Assembly (NCBI GenBank): GCA_017465665.1
Contig: JAFTVU010000013.1
Coordinates: 1-56,774 of the forward strand
Reading direction: 5' to 3'
Source: Oscillospiraceae bacterium
GTDB lineage: Bacteria > Bacillota > Clostridia > Oscillospirales > Ruminococcaceae
Length of the DNA: 56,774 bases
Both the position numbers and the translations under genes were made by a program. Positions 8,459 to 17,896 of this stretch are shown here, one piece after another (position 1 is the stretch's first letter; the number at the start of each line of letters is the position of its first letter). Under the pieces are notes generated by a model, which did not search any database, was not told the origin of the DNA, and worked only from the letters and a program-made list of their open reading frames with translations.

Positions 8459-9262
8459 TCATAACCTCTCAATATAATCGATTATCTCTGCCATTGCGCC
8501 GCTGTTGTTATCGCACACAACAAGATCAGCCGCCGCTTTCACAGCGTCCTGTGCAGACGCAACCGCCACACCTAGGTCTGCTTTCTGTATCATTGTAAGA
8601 TCGTTCATGTAATCTCCTGCGGCAACGGAATAAAACCCACGCACACCCAGCTTTTCCTTAAGCATACGGAAGCCTGTGGATTTATCCACACCCTCAGGCA
8701 GGCACTCATAATATACGGGAGCGCTTCTCACCCACTGCGCCTGCTGCATATCAGAAGCCTCGATGTAGCGCTGAATCTCATCCATCCTGTCAGGCTCATG
8801 AGCCAGCAGCACCTTGAGCCAGCCGCTTTCGGGAAGCTCGTCTATAGTGCAGGGGTGCGGCTCTATGCCCTCAAGCGCGAGGTGGTCAAGCTCCGTCTGA
8901 TTGATGAACGGGGTATAGATGGTCTGCTCGTGCAGCACCTCAATGCCGAGGTCAGGGAACTGCTCGTGCAGTCTGCGGATATAATCACGCGCGTGCATGC
9001 CTATCTCACACTGCCACACGAACTTTTCTTCATTGAAATCGTATATTGCCGCTCCATTGAACACCACCGCAGGGATATCAATACCCAGCTTCTTTACGAT
9101 ACCTCTTGCCATTCCGCAGCCGCGTCCCGTAGCAACGGTAAACCATCCGCCGCCTGCCACGAAGCGCTGTATAGCCTCCATATCCTCAGGCAGTATCTGC
9201 TTATCGTCTGTCAGCAGAGTGCCGTCAAGGTCGGTCATGATTATTACTTGACTGAAATCCAT
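8459..9262 (-). CDS. HAD-superfamily (Cof-type) phosphatase
   Basis: 267 residues. Motif I is MTDLDGTLL with the nucleophile Asp11 and general acid Asp13. Motif IV is SVAAGDYMNDLTMI near residue 215, which binds Mg2+, as in Cof/YidA-type sugar-phosphate phosphatases. The large cap domain between them is the IIB type, usually acting on small phosphorylated metabolites. Substrate is unknown. It is 1 bp from rluD upstream and 1 bp from the next gene downstream, so it is embedded in an operon. Confidence 0.9.
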   Translation of the reverse strand: MDFSQVIIMTDLDGTLLTDDKQILPEDMEAIQRFVAGGGWFTVATGRGCGMARGIVKKLGIDIPAVVFNGAAIYDFNEEKFVWQCEIGMHARDYIRRLHEQFPDLGIEVLHEQTIYTPFINQTELDHLALEGIEPHPCTIDELPESGWLKVLLAHEPDRMDEIQRYIEASDMQQAQWVRSAPVYYECLPEGVDKSTGFRMLKEKLGVRGFYSVAAGDYMNDLTMIQKADLGVAVASAQDAVKAAADLVVCDNNSGAMAEIIDYIERL

Positions 9263-9263
9263 T

Positions 9264-10160
9264 TTAATCCTCTATCGTTTTCAGGAATTTTGTGAAGTAC
9301 TCGGGCAGCTCGCTCTCAAACTCCATGTACTCTCCCGTTCTGGGATGTACAAAGCCCAGCTTCTTTGCGTGCAGGCACTGACCGTTAAGCCACTTCGGCT
9401 TGCCGTTACCATATACCTCGTCACCTGCCACGGGATTGCCCTTGTACGCCATGTGTACTCGTATCTGGTGTGTTCTGCCTGTTTCAAGCCGCACCCTGAG
9501 GTGAGTATATCCCGCATATCTTCTTAGCACAGAATAATGCGTTACCGCCTCGCGGGAGTTTTCAAGTGTAACGCACATGCGCTTACGGTCGGTCTTGTGT
9601 CTGCCTATAGGAGCATTCACTGTGCCATCCTCTTTCACTGCGCCACATACCACAGCTTCGTACTCTCGCGTGAAGCTGTGATCCTTTATCTGCTCGGATA
9701 ATCCGATATGTGCAAAGTCATTCTTAGCCACCATCAGCAATCCGCTGGTGTCCTTGTCGATGCGATGGACTATTCCGGGACGTATCTCGCCATTTATTCC
9801 CGAAAGGCTGTCGCCGCAGTGGAACATCAGCGCATTCACCAGAGTACCGCTGTAATGCCCTGCTGCAGGATGCACGACCATTCCCTTTGGCTTGTTCACC
9901 ACAAGAAGATCATCATCCTCATATACTATCTCTATCTGTATATTTTCGGGGAGGATATCCACGCTCTGAGGCTCAGGCAGATCTATCACTATCACTGCGC
10001 CTGCTTTGGGCGTATCCTTTTTATTTGCAGGCTTTCCGTCCACCGTCACTGCGCCATCCTCGATAAGACGTGCAGCGGCGCTGCGTGAAAGCTCCGTCAT
10101 ATCCGCAATGAGCTTGTCAAGCCTTGCTCCGCCCTGTGATATCAGCTCAATCGTTTCCAT
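9264..10160 (-). CDS. rluD: RluA-family 23S rRNA pseudouridine synthase (RluD-like)
   Basis: 298 residues. The N-terminal S4 RNA-binding domain spans about residues 12-60 (SRSAAARLIEDGAVTVDG). The catalytic motif HRIDKDTSG is at 132-140 with the nucleophile Asp135. It isomerises uridines in structured rRNA; RluD-type proteins act on helix 69 of 23S rRNA, although the exact site cannot be read from sequence. It overlaps the lspA end by 14 bp, the common Firmicutes lspA-rluD arrangement, which implies coupled translation. Confidence 0.9.
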   Translation of the reverse strand: METIELISQGGARLDKLIADMTELSRSAAARLIEDGAVTVDGKPANKKDTPKAGAVIVIDLPEPQSVDILPENIQIEIVYEDDDLLVVNKPKGMVVHPAAGHYSGTLVNALMFHCGDSLSGINGEIRPGIVHRIDKDTSGLLMVAKNDFAHIGLSEQIKDHSFTREYEAVVCGAVKEDGTVNAPIGRHKTDRKRMCVTLENSREAVTHYSVLRRYAGYTHLRVRLETGRTHQIRVHMAYKGNPVAGDEVYGNGKPKWLNGQCLHAKKLGFVHPRTGEYMEFESELPEYFTKFLKTIED

Positions 10161-10725
10161 CTTGTTTCACTTCTTCCGCGGTATCATCATTTGCTGTCCC
10201 CTGTTTTGCTGCGCGCTTTTCCGCCGCCTCATCAATGATCACCAGCACGCACAGCAGTATTCCGCCGCAGACAGCGCAGATATCCGCAAAATTGAATATA
10301 GCAAAGTTTATCATCCGCACATCTATGAAATCCACCACCAGTCCGTCATTGAACAGCCTGTCGATAAGATTTCCCACACCGCCCGCAATGATAAGCGAGA
10401 ACGATATGATATACGGCAGAGTCTTTACCTTTTTCAGCACCATAGCACACAGCATAGCGCCCATCATAAGTGAGGTAACACAGATGAGCATTTCCGTCTT
10501 GCCGCCGAACATACTGAACGCAGAGCCGTCATTGAGGTAATAGGAGAAGTTCAGTACCTCCAGATCTCCTATCTTAATGAGCTGGATAGATTCATGCAGC
10601 TGCATATTGGATACCACCAGCCACTTTGTAAGCTGATCTATACCAACCAGTACCGCTGCACCCAGCAAACCCAGTATAACCATTATATTCACCCTTTTAT
10701 CGGTGAGCTTTTTGTTTTCTTCCAA
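10147..10725 (-). CDS. lspA: Signal peptidase II (prolipoprotein)
   Basis: 192 residues with four membrane helices (about 13-33, 76-95, 104-120, 140-162). The two catalytic aspartates are Asp122 in GNLIDR and Asp148 in FNFADI. The enzyme cleaves the signal peptide of diacylated lipoproteins such as the one encoded at 54.6 kb. A charged C-terminal tail (from about 168) extends beyond the usual length of ~160. Sits between ileS and rluD in the conserved Firmicutes order, translationally overlapping rluD. Confidence 0.95.
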   Translation of the reverse strand: MEENKKLTDKRVNIMVILGLLGAAVLVGIDQLTKWLVVSNMQLHESIQLIKIGDLEVLNFSYYLNDGSAFSMFGGKTEMLICVTSLMMGAMLCAMVLKKVKTLPYIISFSLIIAGGVGNLIDRLFNDGLVVDFIDVRMINFAIFNFADICAVCGGILLCVLVIIDEAAEKRAAKQGTANDDTAEEVKQDGND

Positions 10726-10745
10726 TAGAAACTCCTTAAAACAAC

Positions 10746-10771
10746 AGGGGAAGGGTTCGGACCCTCCCCCT
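10746..10771 (-). terminator. Terminator-like hairpin between ileS and lspA
   Basis: An 11-bp GC-rich stem with one mismatch and a 4-nt loop, followed on the minus strand by gttgtttt. The tail is weak, so it probably allows partial read-through from ileS into lspA. Confidence 0.5.
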
Positions 10772-10780
10772 ATATTTATT

Positions 10781-13597
10781 TTACTTCAGATCGATAACTG
10801 CTGCACAGCGTGCACACAGATGAGGATGAGCAGCAACAGAGCCAACAGTTGCATCATGGCTCCAGCAGCGCTCGCACATCTCGCCTGCTGCCTTCTCAAC
10901 AGTTACGGAAACGCCCTCAACAGCGCCCTTGAACTCGCCTTCGCCGCTCTCTACTGTTACATAGGAAACGCCGAATACTGCAGCAAGCTCAGTGTATGCG
11001 GAAAGCTCAGCTACGGTCTTTTCGTCAGCGTACAGCTTAACACCTGCGTCAAGAGCCTTACCGATAACGCCTGCGGTTCTCTTCTCCTCAAGAGCCTTCA
11101 GAACATCATCGCGTACAGCGTGGATACGGCTCCACTTAGCCTCGAATGCAGCGTCAACAGTAACACCTGTCTTTTCAGCCATTGTGTTGAAAGGAACGCC
11201 ACGGAGATCATCGGTGGACTTGTGAGGCATATACTGCCAGATCTCGTCACCTGTAAATGTCAGGATAGGAGCGATCAGCTTAACGAGAGAATCAAGGATG
11301 ATGTACATTGTTGTCTGTACAGCCTTTCTTTCCTCGCTCTTCTCAGCGGAGCAGTAAAGCGTATCCTTAACGATATCCAGATAGAAGTTGGACATATCTA
11401 CAACGCAGAAGCTGTGGATAGCGTGGTATGCGAGGTAGAAGTCAAAGCTCTCGTAGGATGCTCTTACCTTCTCGATAACAGCGTCCAGACGGGACAGAGC
11501 CCACTTATCGATATCGCTGAGCTTATCCAGAGCTACCATCTCGGTATCGGGATTGAATCCGTCACCGTTGCCGAGGTTGCCGAGGATAAATCTTGCGGTG
11601 TTTCTGATCTTTCTGTATGCCTCGGACAGCTGCTTGAGCATGTCCTGAGATACTCTCATATCATTGTGGAAGTCAAGAGAAGCGACCCACAGACGGAGCA
11701 CATCAGCACCGTACTGGTTGATTACCTCCTCGGGGAGGATAACGTTGCCCTTTGACTTATGCATCTGCTCGCCCTTGCCGTCAACTACCCAACCATGTGT
11801 GCAGACTGCCTTGTAAGGAGCCTCGCCTGTTGTAGCAACGGAAGTCAGCAGAGAGGACTGGAACCAGCCTCTGTACTGATCGCAGCCTTCGAGGTAAAGG
11901 TCAGCAGGCCAGCTGAGCTCAGGGCGCTCCTGCAGAACAGCAGCGTGAGTAACACCGGAATCGAACCATACATCGAAGATATCCATTTCCTTGCGGAACT
12001 TGTTGCATCCACACTCACACTTAACGTCAGCGGGGATGAACTCGGAAGCATCCTTGCTGTACCATGCATCGGAGCTCTCAGCTCTGAACAGATCAGCAGT
12101 TGCCTTGATGGTAGTATCATTTACAACGGTAGCACCGCAATCCTCACAGTAGAGCATGGGGATCGGTACGCCCCATCTTCTCTGACGGGAGATACACCAG
12201 TCGGAACGCATGGAAACCATGTTCTTGATACGCTCCTCGCCCCACTCGGGGATCCACTGAACGCCTTCAATAGCCTTGATAGCCTCATCCTTGAACATAT
12301 CAACGCTGCAGAACCACTGGTCTGTTGCGCGGTAGATGATGGGCTCGTGGCAGCGCCAGCAGTGAGGATAGGGATGGACGATCTTCTGCATAGCAAGCAG
12401 AGTGTTGTCATCCTCCAGACGCTGTGCGATGACCTTGTTAGCATCGCCTGTCTTGAGGCCCTCAAAAGGACCTGCCTCGTTTGTGAGGATACCCTTCTCG
12501 TTTACGGGAACAACTATCTCAAACATTCCCTTATACTTCATGCAGACCTCAAAGTCCTCCACACCGAAGCCGGGAGCTGTATGAACGCAGCCTGTACCGC
12601 TGTCAAGTGTAACGTGATCGCCAACGATAACGGGAGACTTTCTGCCCATGAAAGGATGATCGGTCTCGATGAGCTCCAGCTCAGCGCCTGTGAAGCTGCC
12701 GATAGTGGAGTAATTCTTGATACCAACGGCGTCCATTACTGTGGAAACCAGATCTGTTGCCATCAGCAGGTACTCGCCGAAAGACTTGCTCTCCTCGTCC
12801 TCGACCTTTACAAAGGTGTACTCATAGTTAGGACCGAGACAGATAGCAAGGTTACCGGGCAGAGTCCATGTGGTGGTTGTCCAGATAACAACATAAGCCT
12901 TGGAAAGATCGATGCCCAGATCATCAAACTTGCCCTTGCTGTCAGCCAGCGGGAACTTTACATAGATAGAATAGCAAGGATCATCCTGGTACTCGATCTC
13001 AGCCTCTGCGAGAGCAGTATTACAGTCAGCGCACCAGTAAACAGGCTTCAGACCCTTGTAGATGTAGCCCTTCTTTACCATCTCACCGAATACCTCTACC
13101 TGCTTTGCCTCGAAAGCGGGCTTGATGGTGAGATAAGGATCCTCATAGTCGCCCCATACGCCAAGTCTCTTGAACTGTGCCTTCTGGTCATCCAGGCAGG
13201 ACAGAGCAAACTCACGGCAGCTCTTTCTCAGAGCAACGGGATCGATAGTACCGCTGTCAGCGCCCATCTGCTTGATAGCCTTAAGCTCGATAGGCAGACC
13301 ATGGCAGTCCCAGCCGGGAACGAAGCTTGCATTGAAGCCTGTCATGCTCTTGTACTTAACGATAATATCCTTGAGGATCTTATTCAGTGCAGTACCGATA
13401 TGGATATTTCCGTTTGCATAGGGAGGGCCATCGTGCAGCGTGTAAGAGGGCTTACCCTTATTCTTCTCGGAAAGTGCATAGTAGATACGATCCTCCTCCC
13501 ACTTTGCGAGCATATCAGGCTCTCTCTTGGGGAGGTTGCCTCTCATAGGGAACTCGGTCTGTGGAAGATTAAGTGTGCTGTTGAAATCTTCTGACAT
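10781..13597 (-). CDS. ileS: Isoleucyl-tRNA synthetase
   Basis: 938 residues, class I synthetase. The first signature is HIGT (66-69) in place of HIGH; the second is MHKSK (612-616) in place of KMSKS. The editing domain has the TTTWTLPGN threonine-rich motif, so it should hydrolyse Val-tRNA(Ile). The C-terminal zinc finger CxxC...CxxC (MCERCW ... LCARCA) is intact, as in the bacterial eubacterial-type enzyme. It starts 31 bp after divIVA, so no T-box leader precedes it, and expression depends on the division operon. Confidence 0.95.
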   Translation of the reverse strand: MSEDFNSTLNLPQTEFPMRGNLPKREPDMLAKWEEDRIYYALSEKNKGKPSYTLHDGPPYANGNIHIGTALNKILKDIIVKYKSMTGFNASFVPGWDCHGLPIELKAIKQMGADSGTIDPVALRKSCREFALSCLDDQKAQFKRLGVWGDYEDPYLTIKPAFEAKQVEVFGEMVKKGYIYKGLKPVYWCADCNTALAEAEIEYQDDPCYSIYVKFPLADSKGKFDDLGIDLSKAYVVIWTTTTWTLPGNLAICLGPNYEYTFVKVEDEESKSFGEYLLMATDLVSTVMDAVGIKNYSTIGSFTGAELELIETDHPFMGRKSPVIVGDHVTLDSGTGCVHTAPGFGVEDFEVCMKYKGMFEIVVPVNEKGILTNEAGPFEGLKTGDANKVIAQRLEDDNTLLAMQKIVHPYPHCWRCHEPIIYRATDQWFCSVDMFKDEAIKAIEGVQWIPEWGEERIKNMVSMRSDWCISRQRRWGVPIPMLYCEDCGATVVNDTTIKATADLFRAESSDAWYSKDASEFIPADVKCECGCNKFRKEMDIFDVWFDSGVTHAAVLQERPELSWPADLYLEGCDQYRGWFQSSLLTSVATTGEAPYKAVCTHGWVVDGKGEQMHKSKGNVILPEEVINQYGADVLRLWVASLDFHNDMRVSQDMLKQLSEAYRKIRNTARFILGNLGNGDGFNPDTEMVALDKLSDIDKWALSRLDAVIEKVRASYESFDFYLAYHAIHSFCVVDMSNFYLDIVKDTLYCSAEKSEERKAVQTTMYIILDSLVKLIAPILTFTGDEIWQYMPHKSTDDLRGVPFNTMAEKTGVTVDAAFEAKWSRIHAVRDDVLKALEEKRTAGVIGKALDAGVKLYADEKTVAELSAYTELAAVFGVSYVTVESGEGEFKGAVEGVSVTVEKAAGEMCERCWSHDATVGSVAAHPHLCARCAAVIDLK

Positions 13598-13627
13598 ATT
13601 AGTTATCTCCTTAATATTTATATGTAA

Positions 13628-14569
13628 TTATTTGTTTTTACCAAACTGAAGATCGCCACGGCGCTTCTTCTCTGTGTTAGCATTGAAGAAAGGCAGATCA
13701 AACTCGCCTGTGGTAGCGGTATCCTCGCTTGCGGGAACAGTCTTGAAAGGCTCCTCAGCGGGCTTCGCTGCAGACTTTTCAGCCTCGGCGGGCTTCTCTG
13801 CGGCTTTCTCTGCAGGCTTTGCGATCTTTATATCCTCATCCTCTGCCTTTTCGGTATCAACAGGCTTTGCAGCGGGCTTTTCAGCAGCCTTAGCAGCAGC
13901 TTCCTTCTGCTTTGCAGCAGCGGCAGCCTTTGCACGCTCAGCCTCACGCTTCTCTACCTCGGCAGCGGCATTTTTCACAAATTCATTCTCGCAGGCTTCA
14001 GGGAGCTTGTTGATAAGCTCGATCTGTGCCTGGTATGCGGAGATTATCCTGTTACGGTACTCATCGGCTTCCTTGCGGGTCCTCTGGAGTATAGTCTGCT
14101 GGAGCTCCGTCTGGCGCTGCATGAGAGCATTGATCTCATCAGCCTTGTTTCTTGCATCCTTAACGAGCTTGTCAGCTCTCTCGTTGGATTCCTTGGTCAT
14201 GCGCTTAGCATAATCATCGGCATCCTTTATCATCTTCTCGGACTTTTCCTTGGAATCTGCCAGCTGCTTTGCCACAGCCTCGTCAGTCTCCTTCTTAAGC
14301 TTATCAGCAGCGTTCTTTGCGTCGCTGATGATCTGGTTACCCTGCTTCTGAGCCATCAGCAGAGCATCCTTCAGAGCATCCTCATCATCGCGATATTCGC
14401 GGATCTTATCTGCGAGTACCTCCAGCTTGCGCTCCAGCTCGCTCTTCTCCTTCTGAAGCTGTGCAAACTCGCTGGAAAGCTCTCTGAGAAACTCATCAAC
14501 GTCCTCTGTCTTGTAGCCGTTGAAAGTTGCCTTTTCAAACCGCCTTGCCAAAATATCCTTTGCGTTCAT
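13628..14569 (-). CDS. divIVA: DivIVA-domain cell division / pole protein
   Basis: 313 residues from the ATG at 14569, which follows AAGGAAG; the frame is open to 14692, but that part overlaps ylmH in another frame and is not DivIVA-like. Residues 1-60 are the DivIVA membrane-curvature domain (ARRFEKATFNGYKTEDVDEFL) continuing into a long coiled coil to about residue 190. The tail is low-complexity, rich in Ala, Lys, Pro and Glu (about 210-290). In Firmicutes it recruits division and pole proteins to negatively curved membrane. Directly follows ylmH, as in the classical dcw-adjacent order. Confidence 0.92.
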   Translation of the reverse strand: MNAKDILARRFEKATFNGYKTEDVDEFLRELSSEFAQLQKEKSELERKLEVLADKIREYRDDEDALKDALLMAQKQGNQIISDAKNAADKLKKETDEAVAKQLADSKEKSEKMIKDADDYAKRMTKESNERADKLVKDARNKADEINALMQRQTELQQTILQRTRKEADEYRNRIISAYQAQIELINKLPEACENEFVKNAAAEVEKREAERAKAAAAAKQKEAAAKAAEKPAAKPVDTEKAEDEDIKIAKPAEKAAEKPAEAEKSAAKPAEEPFKTVPASEDTATTGEFDLPFFNANTEKKRRGDLQFGKNK

Positions 14570-14642
14570 TGGTATTACTTCCTTCCGTAAGAATGGCGGT
14601 CTGTCCGCGGGGAACCGACTCGCTGTGTCACCCGAGTATATG

Positions 14643-15398
14643 TCAGATGTACTTTTCAATAACGATGCGGATCCTGCCCTTGCGGGTCTCACCGCTTATT
14701 TCCGACAGGCGGAACCTGCCGTGGCCGCGAACGGAGATAACAGTGTTCTCCTTCATCTCGGCACTTACATTTAAGCATGGAGAAAAGTCCGCATTTACCA
14801 TGCCCGATTTAACGAGCGATGCGGATCTCTCTCGTGATATATTCACCGCAGCACTGACTATGCAATCAAGCCGCAGAGAAGATACAGTTGCGTCTATACG
14901 TTTCGTCTGCTGTTCGGGAAGAGGCTTTGTAATGCCCCTTTCACAGCGGACGCCAACCTTGCCTATCTTATCAAGTGCGGATACAAGCTCCGCCGCAGTT
15001 TCATGAACAAACACCACAGCATAGCCATCCGCTGTCAGGATATCCCCCACCAGCTCACGCTTGATCTCCAGCGAAAGCAGAGCCCCGAGAAAATCCCTGT
15101 GTGTGAGTTTATCGCGTTCCCGATAAGTAAAGGTAAGCGGAATTATCGGAAAAATGTCCGACGGTGGCAGCTCCGAGGCATAGGTATCCTCTATGAAGCC
15201 ACAAACAACTCTTGCGGCACCGTCGTACCCTCCGAAAAAGCAGGGGCTTCCCTTCACCGCATTATCCGCTACAACAGCCTCACGCTCATTCAGGAACTGA
15301 GAAAACCTCGGTACTCCCGATTTTATGCTGAGCCGCTGAAGATCAGCGATATGGGCGGAGAGATAACGCTCCTCCTCATTTAAAAGCGAAAATGCCAC
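14643..15398 (-). CDS. ylmH: YlmH-family RNA-binding protein (S4 domain)
   Basis: 251 residues. The C-terminal S4 domain lies at about 178-235 (LRLDCIVSAAVNISRERSASLVKSG...VNADF). The N-terminal two thirds match the YlmH fold (HRDFLGALLSLEIKRELVGDIL, a hallmark). The family binds stalled 50S subunits with peptidyl-tRNA in ribosome quality control, and the gene is classically linked to division genes. Start at 15398 lies 3 bp after the sepF stop, so translation is coupled. Confidence 0.92.
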   Translation of the reverse strand: MAFSLLNEEERYLSAHIADLQRLSIKSGVPRFSQFLNEREAVVADNAVKGSPCFFGGYDGAARVVCGFIEDTYASELPPSDIFPIIPLTFTYRERDKLTHRDFLGALLSLEIKRELVGDILTADGYAVVFVHETAAELVSALDKIGKVGVRCERGITKPLPEQQTKRIDATVSSLRLDCIVSAAVNISRERSASLVKSGMVNADFSPCLNVSAEMKENTVISVRGHGRFRLSEISGETRKGRIRIVIEKYI

Positions 15399-15401
15399 TT
15401 A

Positions 15402-15845
15402 TCAGTCCAGCTCGTACTCTACCAGATCACCCTGAAGACTAACGTTTCTGGGAGTTACTGTGTATGTGCAGCTAGCGATCTTTTCCATCTTGCCGTCGAT
15501 AACAGCGATAACGCCTGTCATGAAATCAACGATTCTCATTCTTGCCTCAGCAGTAACATTGTCGAGGTTGAGGATAACGATAGCGTTCTCCTTCAGGAAT
15601 CTTACAGCTTCCTTCATGATCTCGTCGTAATTCTTGGGCTTGAGAACCACCAGAGTAGTGCCGCCGATAGAAGCGCCGTGCATGTTGATGACCTTCTCGC
15701 TTCTTGTGGAAGTGAACTTGGGAGCGGGCATATCAGCCTCTGCCTCTGTCACTGCGGAAGAAGAAGTGTCTACATACTCCTCGTAATCCTCTGCGTACTC
15801 GTCGTCTGCCTGACGGAATCTTGCCAGTAAATCTGTGAATGCCAT
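15402..15845 (-). CDS. sepF: Cell division protein SepF
   Basis: 147 residues from the ATG at 15845, which follows GGAGGAAAATATC; the TTG at 15860 overlaps that ribosome binding site and is rejected. An N-terminal amphipathic helix (MAFTDLLARF) for membrane attachment is followed by an acidic linker, then the SepF core from about residue 55 (KVINMHGASIGGTTLVVLKPKNY, ending DFMTGVIAVIDGKMEKIA). SepF anchors and bundles FtsZ and acts with DivIVA at the septum. Precedes ylmH, which is a strongly conserved neighbour. Confidence 0.93.
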   Translation of the reverse strand: MAFTDLLARFRQADDEYAEDYEEYVDTSSSAVTEAEADMPAPKFTSTRSEKVINMHGASIGGTTLVVLKPKNYDEIMKEAVRFLKENAIVILNLDNVTAEARMRIVDFMTGVIAVIDGKMEKIASCTYTVTPRNVSLQGDLVEYELD

Positions 15846-15957
15846 GATATTTTCCTCCAATTTTTCTTTTTGAACCTGTTGTCACTTCAGCTTCATTCGT
15901 ATGCCGACCGCCACAGCGTTTCAGCTATGCTCCCCGATCGGTTATCCGAACAGCTTT

Positions 15958-16695
15958 CTACGACTCCTGATTCTTGTATTTTCTATACCCGAACAGGCCT
16001 GAACCTACCCGGATAATTGTGGACCCGTACCTGATGGCTGCCGTATAATCCCCCGACATACCCATCGAAAGTGTATCGAATAAAAAGTTGGTGCTGTTTA
16101 TGTTTTCTGCACCGTTATCCCTGATGTCGATGAAGATCTTCTGCATCTCAGCAAATATCTCCTCTGAGCATCCCGGTGGCGGTATGGTCATAAGACCTCT
16201 CAGTCTTATATTCGGCAGCGCCAGCACCTCGGAACAGAAATCTCTCACGCTCTGCACTGAGATACCACCCTTTGTTGCTTCGTCGCCTATATTGACCTCT
16301 ACCAGTATATCCATGACCAGTCCGTGCTGCCCTGCCCGACGGCTTATCTCCTGCGCCAGACGGATACTATCCACGGAATGTATCATTGTGACCTTATCAA
16401 TAATGTACTTGACCTTGTTGGTCTGAAGACCGCCGATGAAATGCACCTCAGCGGGAGCATAGCTGTCACGCTTGTCCAGAAACTCCTGCACACGGTTCTC
16501 ACCGAGAAGCTCCACTCCCAGCGATACGGCATGATTGATACGTTCGGGCGATACGGTCTTTGTGACCGCCATCAGCCTGACCTCATCCGTCCTGCCTGCT
16601 TCAGCCATTGCTTTCTTTATATCCTCGCAGATGCGCTCATAGCTTTCGCTGATATCATCAAAGCTCGTCTGCGTGTTACTCAATAATTCTTCCAT
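15958..16695 (-). CDS. YggS-type pyridoxal-phosphate homeostasis protein
   Basis: 245 residues of the PLP-binding barrel family (YggS/PLPBP, YlmE in Bacillus). The lysine that binds PLP is in MAVTKTVSPE near residue 45, and the phosphate-binding segments LRGLMTIPPPG and LSMGMSGDYTAAIRYGSTIIRVG are clear. It buffers cytosolic pyridoxal phosphate and has no known enzyme activity. Overlaps the upstream HlyD-like gene by 20 bp; AAGGA precedes the start. ylmE is adjacent to sepF (ylmF) in Bacillus as well. Confidence 0.92.
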   Translation of the reverse strand: MEELLSNTQTSFDDISESYERICEDIKKAMAEAGRTDEVRLMAVTKTVSPERINHAVSLGVELLGENRVQEFLDKRDSYAPAEVHFIGGLQTNKVKYIIDKVTMIHSVDSIRLAQEISRRAGQHGLVMDILVEVNIGDEATKGGISVQSVRDFCSEVLALPNIRLRGLMTIPPPGCSEEIFAEMQKIFIDIRDNGAENINSTNFLFDTLSMGMSGDYTAAIRYGSTIIRVGSGLFGYRKYKNQES

Positions 16696-17896
16696 CGTAA
16701 AGATCCTTGCCCTCTGTTACTATCTCATCGTACAGCTTGAGGTATTCGTCATCATCCTCCTGCGAGCAGATAACATAATCCTCACCCCAGTATATGACAT
16801 TGATCTTCTTGAATGCCAGACTACTGCCTCGCACGATGTATACACCGCGCTCCTCCGTTTCGTTGTAACGGATCGCCTCACGGGAAACTCTCAGACCGCC
16901 GTAGCTGCTGACTACCAGCTTGAAATTCTCCACACGACCGCCGACAACAACAGGTGTCAGTCTGTCACACTCGAAAACATACACCGCAGTGCCATCACCC
17001 TCGCCTGTATCGTTGATGGAAACGATAGTAGCTTCAAGCTCGGCATTCTCCGAACCTACTCGGAGAGTCACCTTGCTGCCCTCGTACATACCGAACAGCT
17101 CATCACTGTCCAGCACAGCCGCAACACGCCAGCGGTAATCCGCAATAAGCTTGCCGACAGCAGTGCCCGATGCCGAGATATCTGGGTTTTCGATGATATT
17201 TTTTATCTTCATGGCAGTGATAGTCTCACTGTCGTCAAAGGTAAGCTTGTCCTCATAGCCATCCACGCTGCTGACAAAATAGCCTGTGCCGCCTGCATAG
17301 ATGCTCTGTACATCGCCTGTGAGCTGAGATTCAAGGCTCTTGCGCTCTGCACGGAGCTGGCTTATCTTTTCGGAATAGCCCTCGCTCTCGCCCTTTGCTA
17401 TCTCACGCTTGCACAGCGATTCCAGCATCTGGTTTTCATAATCGTCAGCCGCATCGTAATCGCCGCTGATGATGCAATCCACCAGAGAGGAGTGAACGAG
17501 ATTTATCTGGCTGGTTATAGTCTCCAGCTGGGAGTTGTCCGTACCTACGAGCTTTTCCGCCTCCACAAGAACTGCTATCTGCTCATCCAGCGCCTCTATC
17601 TGGCGGCGGACCTCGATATCGCTCTCATTGCGGTAGCGGTATGCTATAACGGAGCTCTGTCCCACCTTGGAGCTATCCTCATGCTCATAGCTGAGCACAC
17701 CTGTTCCTGCGCTGTGAACGACTGATTCATCCCTCAGGTACACGCCCTCAAAAGGGATATCCTCCGTCATATCGTAAACGTATGCGGTCTCGGTGCGGAG
17801 AGCATCTCCCCCCGAAAAAAACACCTGACCCATAAAGAATACGATCACGAACGCCGACAGCACCAGAACTATCGCGGTAGTCCAGCGGGATTCCAT
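16676..17896 (-). CDS. HlyD-like membrane-anchored adaptor protein
   Basis: 406 residues. One membrane helix near the N-terminus (about 8-28, IVLVLSAFVIVFFMGQVFF) leaves the rest outside. A coiled-coil hairpin spans about 90-195 (IEVRRQIEALDEQI... SQLRAERKSLESQL) flanked by lipoyl/barrel-sandwich strands (GTGVLSYEHED, GGTGYFVSSVDGYED), the layout of HlyD-family membrane fusion proteins. No ABC partner is adjacent. It overlaps the hfq stop by TAATG and leads into yggS-sepF, so it may have an envelope or division role instead of efflux. Function is inferred only from the fold. Confidence 0.75.
   Translation of the reverse strand: MESRWTTAIVLVLSAFVIVFFMGQVFFSGGDALRTETAYVYDMTEDIPFEGVYLRDESVVHSAGTGVLSYEHEDSSKVGQSSVIAYRYRNESDIEVRRQIEALDEQIAVLVEAEKLVGTDNSQLETITSQINLVHSSLVDCIISGDYDAADDYENQMLESLCKREIAKGESEGYSEKISQLRAERKSLESQLTGDVQSIYAGGTGYFVSSVDGYEDKLTFDDSETITAMKIKNIIENPDISASGTAVGKLIADYRWRVAAVLDSDELFGMYEGSKVTLRVGSENAELEATIVSINDTGEGDGTAVYVFECDRLTPVVVGGRVENFKLVVSSYGGLRVSREAIRYNETEERGVYIVRGSSLAFKKINVIYWGEDYVICSQEDDDEYLKLYDEIVTEGKDLYDGRIIE

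Noticed and set aside
11759-13594. 611-codon open frame antisense to ileS
   Set aside because: It mirrors the ileS codons exactly and has no ribosome binding site; long antisense frames are expected opposite this codon use.
13598-13627. T-box leader for ileS
   Set aside because: Only 30 bp separate divIVA and ileS, too short for a T-box, and none is seen upstream of the operon.
15846-15860. TTG start for sepF five codons upstream
   Set aside because: It overlaps the GGAGG that serves the ATG at 15845, and SepF normally begins with the amphipathic helix MAFTDLL.
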